Made by a program: the position numbers and the translations under genes. Below are positions 59,801 through 64,000 of a stretch of 64,000 nt of DNA, piece by piece (position 1 is the first letter of the stretch; each line of letters begins with the position of its first letter). The stretch comes from Arenicola marina (lineage: Eukaryota; Annelida; Polychaeta; Arenicolidae). The stretch covers positions 19,123,971 through 19,187,970 of the forward strand of contig OZ025257.1 in the NCBI GenBank assembly GCA_964019135.1, in the 5' to 3' direction. A model generated the notes under the pieces. It was not told the origin of the DNA. It worked only from the letters and a program-made list of their open reading frames with translations, and made no database searches.

Positions 59801-61813
59801 TATATAGATATATATGTTACGGGTTCTTGCCACACCAAGTCATAATGAACGTTAGCGTTTATATTTACATTTAATGTGAAATACATGCATATTACATTTT
59901 TCATAATCAGGAATGAATGACATTCATCGTAAAGTATGCCCGGCACCAATATTCTCACCCATGATCATAGGTGCCGCCACCTGCGCTACCTCCCCTGCGC
60001 TGGTTCCCCCAATGACGGCCCCTGCCTGGTACACTGCCCTGATGGCAGCCAGGGCCGGTGATTCCACCCGCCCCGGGTCGTTGTAGAACCTGACAGGGAG
60101 GACAACATATATTCACTGGTAGTTGGGGAAAGTCCTGACGCGGTGTATGAGACCTAGCCCCAGTTCTGTGGCTGTTGGACGGGCACAAATCTGACAGGGC
60201 CCGTCAGCAATAGACGCTGTCAGCGAGGGACAGTATTAAGTAAATATTAAGACATTCCATCCTCGCCACATTCGAGACGTGACACATTGTCTTAAAGTTA
60301 GTTTAGAGATAGTGTTATCAGTAGCGTCTATTGTTGCTTTACATGATAGTGTGATTACCGGGCGTTACAGGCACGAATGTAACATCTGTAAAGAAGGAGG
60401 TGGGTGGTGGAGTGGAATTGAGCCAGCTGCATATTTCTTCACATCCTAAGAGTTTTAGTCAGAAGTAGTGGTGAGGACTCCCAAAGCCCACCATGACCTG
60501 TCTTGCAGCATGGTGACGTCTCATGACGCCAGTCATGGCCAGTGACGGCGAGTCCCGACCAGTCATGACCGGTCAAGGCCAGTCCCGACCCGTCATGACC
60601 GGTCATGGCCAGTCCCGACCCGTCATGACCGGTCATGGCCACTCCCGACCCGTCATGACCGGTCGGGTCTGATGCACACCTGCCATATTAACGAGTGGTA
60701 CGTGTTACGTGTTGCGTGTTACTTACGACGTGATGATCCTGGCCTGGTCTCCCCCGCCGAAGAAGAAACCCGTCATCCGGTTGATGTTGTCCACGACCGC
60801 CGGGTCGCTGTTGGCGGCGGTGTTCCCCTCGTGGATGGGCACCCAGTAGACCTCGGCGGCCCCGCGACCGGTGAACACATCGTCGTAGTAGATAGCACTG
60901 TCCAGTGGGGTACCCGACGCCGCCGTGACCACACCAAGTCGAGCCACGCCTGGCCCGCCCTGCCGGGAGAAACACCACAGGCCGTCACCGATATCGGTCA
61001 ATCAGTCAGTCATTGGCTTCAGACTCAGCATATTAAGTCTATTGCGCGCATCTGTCTCTCCAGGTTGATTGGTGTCAAAACGCACTTCCCCCAAAATCCA
61101 ACATAGCGTTTTCCACCTGATCATACGGACCTTGTGGTAGAGGAAACGCGTCGATATGATTGCACGAAAGCGGAGCATTAAATAATCCGATTATACGAGT
61201 CACAACGCAGTTAAAGTCGTTGTGGGGAATTAAGGAAAGCTATTAGAAAAAAATGGTAATACGATTTTCCCTATCATGAACTAGCTGTTGTTATTTTTAA
61301 TTATACGCTAATATAGGCTGGCTGCATGTCTAGGCATAGCCATAGGTGTATAATTCGATTGAAAGTTGAGCCTCTAACAACGACACGCACGTTTTGCCAT
61401 TTGGCTTGCTTGGCCACCGGCACCAGCATTCTATACCGTCTGAGTGTAGTACGATGTTTAACTAAAGACACGTGCCACTGAAACTCCCCGGTGGCGTGGC
61501 ATTCTGGAGACTGTATCCGCACGCCCGAGTCAGTCACAATATCCAAAACGTATAGCAAGGATGTTATGATGAAAAAAAAATTCACAGTGACACTCGCCGC
61601 ATTTACGAATATATGGCACAAGTTTGGACTTGTTTACATAAATAAATAAAATTAAATATTGAATGAGACACTTACTGCAAGATCCACTACTGCATCCCAG
61701 AATTCATAGTTGTCGTCGGATATGCCACCGCCCCCCAACACAAGGCTCTGGCCCGTGACATATGGACACAGATACAGGCTGAGACACAGGAGAGCCGATA
61801 GGTAGTGCACCAT
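56829..61813 (-). CDS. Secreted cyanophycinase-like protein (peptidase family S51), six exons
   Basis: Minus-strand exons: 61813-61676, 60959-60727, 60089-59959, 59377-59242, 58935-58806 and 57272-56829. All have GT/AG edges and joining phases agree, giving 403 residues. Residues 1-22 form a signal peptide (LSALLCLSLYLC). Next come VLGGGGISDDNY, LGVVTAAS (54-61), a GGGDQ turn (114-118), VIGGTSAG with candidate nucleophile Ser154, and DSHYSQRGREGR with His211 and Arg215, 217 and 220. In bacterial cyanophycinase, which cuts the Asp-Arg polymer cyanophycin, the matching stretch D-Q-H-F..R.R..R holds the catalytic His and substrate-binding Arg residues; here Gln is Ser. The region after residue 257 (VIGVAGAML) closes the fold, followed by a tail of about 130 residues beyond the bacterial length. 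The substrate in an animal is unknown; an extracellular peptidase for Asp- or Arg-rich peptides is an inference. Intron 5 holds SINE copies and a minisatellite. Confidence 0.88.
57392..57561 (-). mobile_element. tRNA-derived SINE copy
   Basis: On the minus strand GGCCGGCCCGATAGCTCAGT then GGGTTAGAGCGCTCGCC contains a clear RNA polymerase III A box (TAGCTCAGTGG), and GTGGTTCGCGTTC stands for the B box. A body of about 70 bp follows (TGTGGTCACAGGATAAAG to GCAAAGAAAAGGGGG). It lies in the last intron of the S51 gene, in the same orientation as the gene. Confidence 0.75.
57646..57840 (-). mobile_element. Second, diverged SINE copy
   Basis: Same layout as 57392-57561 but more decayed: body words CTTTGCAAAGAAACAGCATG and a weak tRNA head (GCTAGCTTAGCAGAGC). 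Both copies are in the same orientation. Confidence 0.55.
57972..58255. repeat. 41-bp minisatellite in intron 5
   Basis: About seven units of GTGAACATGCTCTCATCGTT followed by GATCGCTTGGTGGCGCTA. A related array in opposite orientation starts at 63893. Confidence 0.95.
58252..58424. repeat. Inverted repeat arm, left
   Basis: About 170 bp (from GTGTATTCCTTAACTCGTTA to GATAAGGTACATAATATTAT), matched in reverse at 62818-62989 with scattered differences. Confidence 0.85.
60525..60665. repeat. Short minisatellite in intron 2 (CATGACCGGTCATGGCCAGT)
   Basis: Four to five units of about 30 bp with nested TGACCGGTCA palindromes and GTCCCGACC. The frame across it is an artefact. Confidence 0.88.
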
Positions 61814-62817
61814 TGTAAGGGTATATAGCTATGCCAACAGGTTGACTGTTCACATACGCAGCTGTGTAGCTACTACTCTTTGCGCACAACACGCAATGTT
61901 GAAGGCAGATAAAAGGAACGTCTGTTTCTAAAACGACAATGCTTTAAGTGCATTGGTAGATATACATGTCGATATTTCGGGACAGAAACAAAATATTAGT
62001 TTGGCGTCGAAAATGCGGAAGAGATAGCGACATTTTGTGCTGCCCTATCTTATCGTGCTATCATACAACTTTATAGAATGACGTTGTACCGAAAAAAATG
62101 TGAAAATTGACTGATAGACGCGAAAAGGTAACAGTGGCTGATTCAAAGGTGAGCTACCCATATTAAGTTTGCACCGCGCCCCCCTTCTTGCCCAAACCCC
62201 GCGTTGATAAACTACTGGGTCCACCATTGTATAAGCATGAGTCATGCATGTATTATCGTATATAATATTAAATCGTGCGCTATTTCGTCTTATGCCGTTG
62301 TGTTCGGTTTGTCTGTCTCGTCGCGCATTATCTGTCGAATGCCTCAAGATAGCGACTTCTAAATTTACCAAATTATGGCAAATGACCATCGTCGGGCTTC
62401 GTAGACGTAAGTTTGTAGATGGGAGATGAATATCAAATGGCAAAAGGCACAGGATTTTTTGTGCTTAACCACTGAAAGATATGACCAAAAATTGCTATGA
62501 CGTTAAGTTTTCATTTAATCACGCTGAATTATTTAACGCATTGGGTATATATGTACCTTGTATATCATCTTTAAATCAGCCGAATAGTTTCGTTGCCAAA
62601 AATGTCCAAACTTTAACATGGAACCATATGAGAGCATTACTTCCTTCACTTCTCCATGACGGGGACAAGTCAAACGACACATTGAGTAAGGCATAACATT
62701 AGGTCAAGCTCACAGCAAGATCAAGGTCGTGAAATAACTGTGTCGGTTAGGACATATTCGGTGTAGGAATGTAGCTGCAGATGTCGGCTATCAATTAGTC
62801 GGCCGATGTTATATTAT
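61814..62817. promoter_or_regulatory. Upstream region of the S51 gene
   Basis: Read on the minus strand, a CTATATACC word lies about 15 bp before the ATG, too close to be a normal TATA box but possibly in the leader. No other promoter element is clear and no other gene is seen. Confidence 0.3.
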
Positions 62818-62989
62818 AATAGATAATATTATGTACCTTATCGGGTCTAATGGAGACGAACAGGTGTACCTGATGCGTGTTTATGTTACGATCAAACGTT
62901 AAATTGGCTCATATAGCGCAGCAACTGATTGGTTAATGTACACTATTGCGGAGTGTCGCTCGGCTAACGAGTTAAGGAATACACACTTT
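62818..62989. repeat. Inverted repeat arm, right
   Basis: Reverse complement of 58252-58424. The arms enclose exons 1-5 of the S51 gene and leave exon 6 outside. Confidence 0.85.
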
Positions 62990-63159
62990 GTAGCATCTCC
63001 ACATATAACTTGCTTTAATACCAGCCCAGCAGTGTTGTTCGTAATAATAGCGCCAGTTACACGCGAATAGGTGCTTTTACGTCGGGATCTCTCAGGCAAG
63101 TATGGTGGTCACATTCTCGACGAATATTGTAATTAACATGACCTGCGTTAATCCGCAAC

Positions 63160-63826
63160 AGAGAATTACCCGGAGTGACAAGCCGGGAATCACCCCCAGA
63201 TTACCCGGACTGACAAGCCGGGAATCACCCCCAGATTACCCGGAGTGACAAGCCGGGAATCACCCCCAGATTACCCGGACTGACAAGCCGGGAATCACCC
63301 CCAGATTACCCGGACTGACAAGCCGGGAATCACCCCCAGATTACCCGGACTGCCAAGCCGGGAATCACCCCCAGATTACCCGGACTGCCAAGCCGGAATC
63401 ACCCCCAGATTACCCGGAGTGACAAGCCGGGATCACCCCCAGATTACCCGGAGTGACAAGCCGGGATCACCCCCAGATTACCCGGACTGCCAAGCCGGGA
63501 ATCACCCCCAGATTACCCGGAGTGACAAGCCGGGATCACCCCCAGATTACCCGGAGTGACAAGCCGGGATCACCCCCAGATTACCCGGACTGACAAGCCG
63601 GGAATCACCCCCAGATTACCCGGACTGACAAGCCGGAAATCAACCCCAGATTACCCGGACTGACAAGCCGGGAATCACCCCCAGATTACCCGGACTGACA
63701 AGCCGGGAATCACCCCCAGATTACCCGGACTGACAAGCCGGGAATCACCCCCAGATTACCCGGACTGCCAAGCCTGGATCACCCCCAGATTACCCGGAGT
63801 GACAAGCCGGGATCACCCCCAGGTAA
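63160..63826. repeat. 35-bp minisatellite (ACCCGGACTGACAAGCCGGG)
   Basis: About nineteen units of ACCCGGACTGACAAGCCGGG plus AATCACCCCCAGATT. Variants ACTGACA, ACTGCCA and AGTGACA, and 34-bp units lacking one A, are interspersed. Each unit can form a CCCGG...CCGGG stem. Confidence 0.97.
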
Positions 63827-63892
63827 CTAGGGCGATATGAGCTTATCGTATATTTAACATGGGGCTCTTACTTCCGTATAGCCTGTCCGCTA

Positions 63893-64000
63893 ACGTCACC
63901 CAGCGATCAAAGATGAGAGCATGTCCACTAGCGCCACCAAGCGATCAAAGATGAGAGCATGTCCACTAGCGCCACCAAGGGATTAAAGATGAGAGTATGT
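63893..64000. repeat. Minisatellite, inverted relative to 57972, cut by window end
   Basis: Units GCGATCAAAGATGAGAGCAT followed by GTCCACTAGCGCCACCAA are the reverse complement of the intron-5 array. It continues past the window. Confidence 0.9.

Noticed and set aside
60672..61106. Plus-strand 144-residue frame over exon 2 of the S51 gene
   Set aside because: Antisense shadow; the minus strand has the family motifs and splice sites.
61704..61892. Alternative minus-strand frame over the first S51 exon
   Set aside because: The neighbouring frame from the ATG at 61813 gives a signal peptide and the GGGG family start and splices in phase to exon 2.
63160..63826. CRISPR-like array of regularly spaced repeats
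   Set aside because: The units are contiguous with no unique spacers, and the genome is eukaryotic.

Overview
The window is eukaryotic nuclear DNA from an animal. Genes are split by GT-AG introns, spacers are long and rich in minisatellites and transposons, a tRNA-derived SINE is present, and the recognisable families are animal ones (rhodopsin-like GPCRs, a THAP-domain remnant, a secreted cyanophycinase-like S51 peptidase). I infer a marine invertebrate deuterostome, perhaps a cephalochordate (amphioxus). That is a judgement from style and content, not a proof.

Layout. 1-14.5 kb is a direct segmental duplication: two nearly identical two-exon GPCR genes (1-1186, cut by the window edge, and 8107-9424), each followed by a 41-bp minisatellite array and a small hAT-like MITE. 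14.57-18.84 kb is a 4.27-kb inverted-repeat element built from CTATAGA-type subterminal repeats; its empty target site survives, inverted, near 22.2 kb. 22.1-22.65, 26.34-29.42 and 40.95-41.6 kb together form an inverted third copy of the duplicated block, carrying a GPCR pseudogene (27851-28886) with an exact 300-bp deletion and a nonsense codon. That copy is split by about 11.5 kb of nested mobile DNA (29.4-40.95 kb).

The nested block holds an AACGTTC-rich terminal-inverted-repeat unit, an inverted-repeat element with one exon of a RecQ/DEAD-like helicase, two TA-flanked MITEs, and a 5.4-kb DNA transposon (34625-40061). The transposon has matching termini, a GTAT target duplication, ten copies of a 15-bp subterminal motif, and a decayed two-exon gene that joins a DDE-like transposase core to an OTU/vertnin-like cysteine-protease domain.

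43.0-46.0 kb holds a fourth, diverged and intact GPCR paralogue. 46-56.8 kb is mostly non-coding, with a 918-bp TA-flanked element and two exon-like fragments. 56.8-61.8 kb (minus strand) holds a complete six-exon gene for a 403-residue secreted cyanophycinase-like protein, with a nucleophile serine and basic substrate-site residues in place. The last 2 kb are inverted-repeat and satellite DNA.

Functionally there are two intact-looking receptor genes (8107 and 43042), a third receptor whose 5' end lies outside the window, and one secreted hydrolase. Nothing suggests that the receptors and the hydrolase act together. The most unusual items are the OTU plus DDE transposon with its subterminal repeat code, the animal cyanophycinase-like gene, and the receptor duplication/inversion history.
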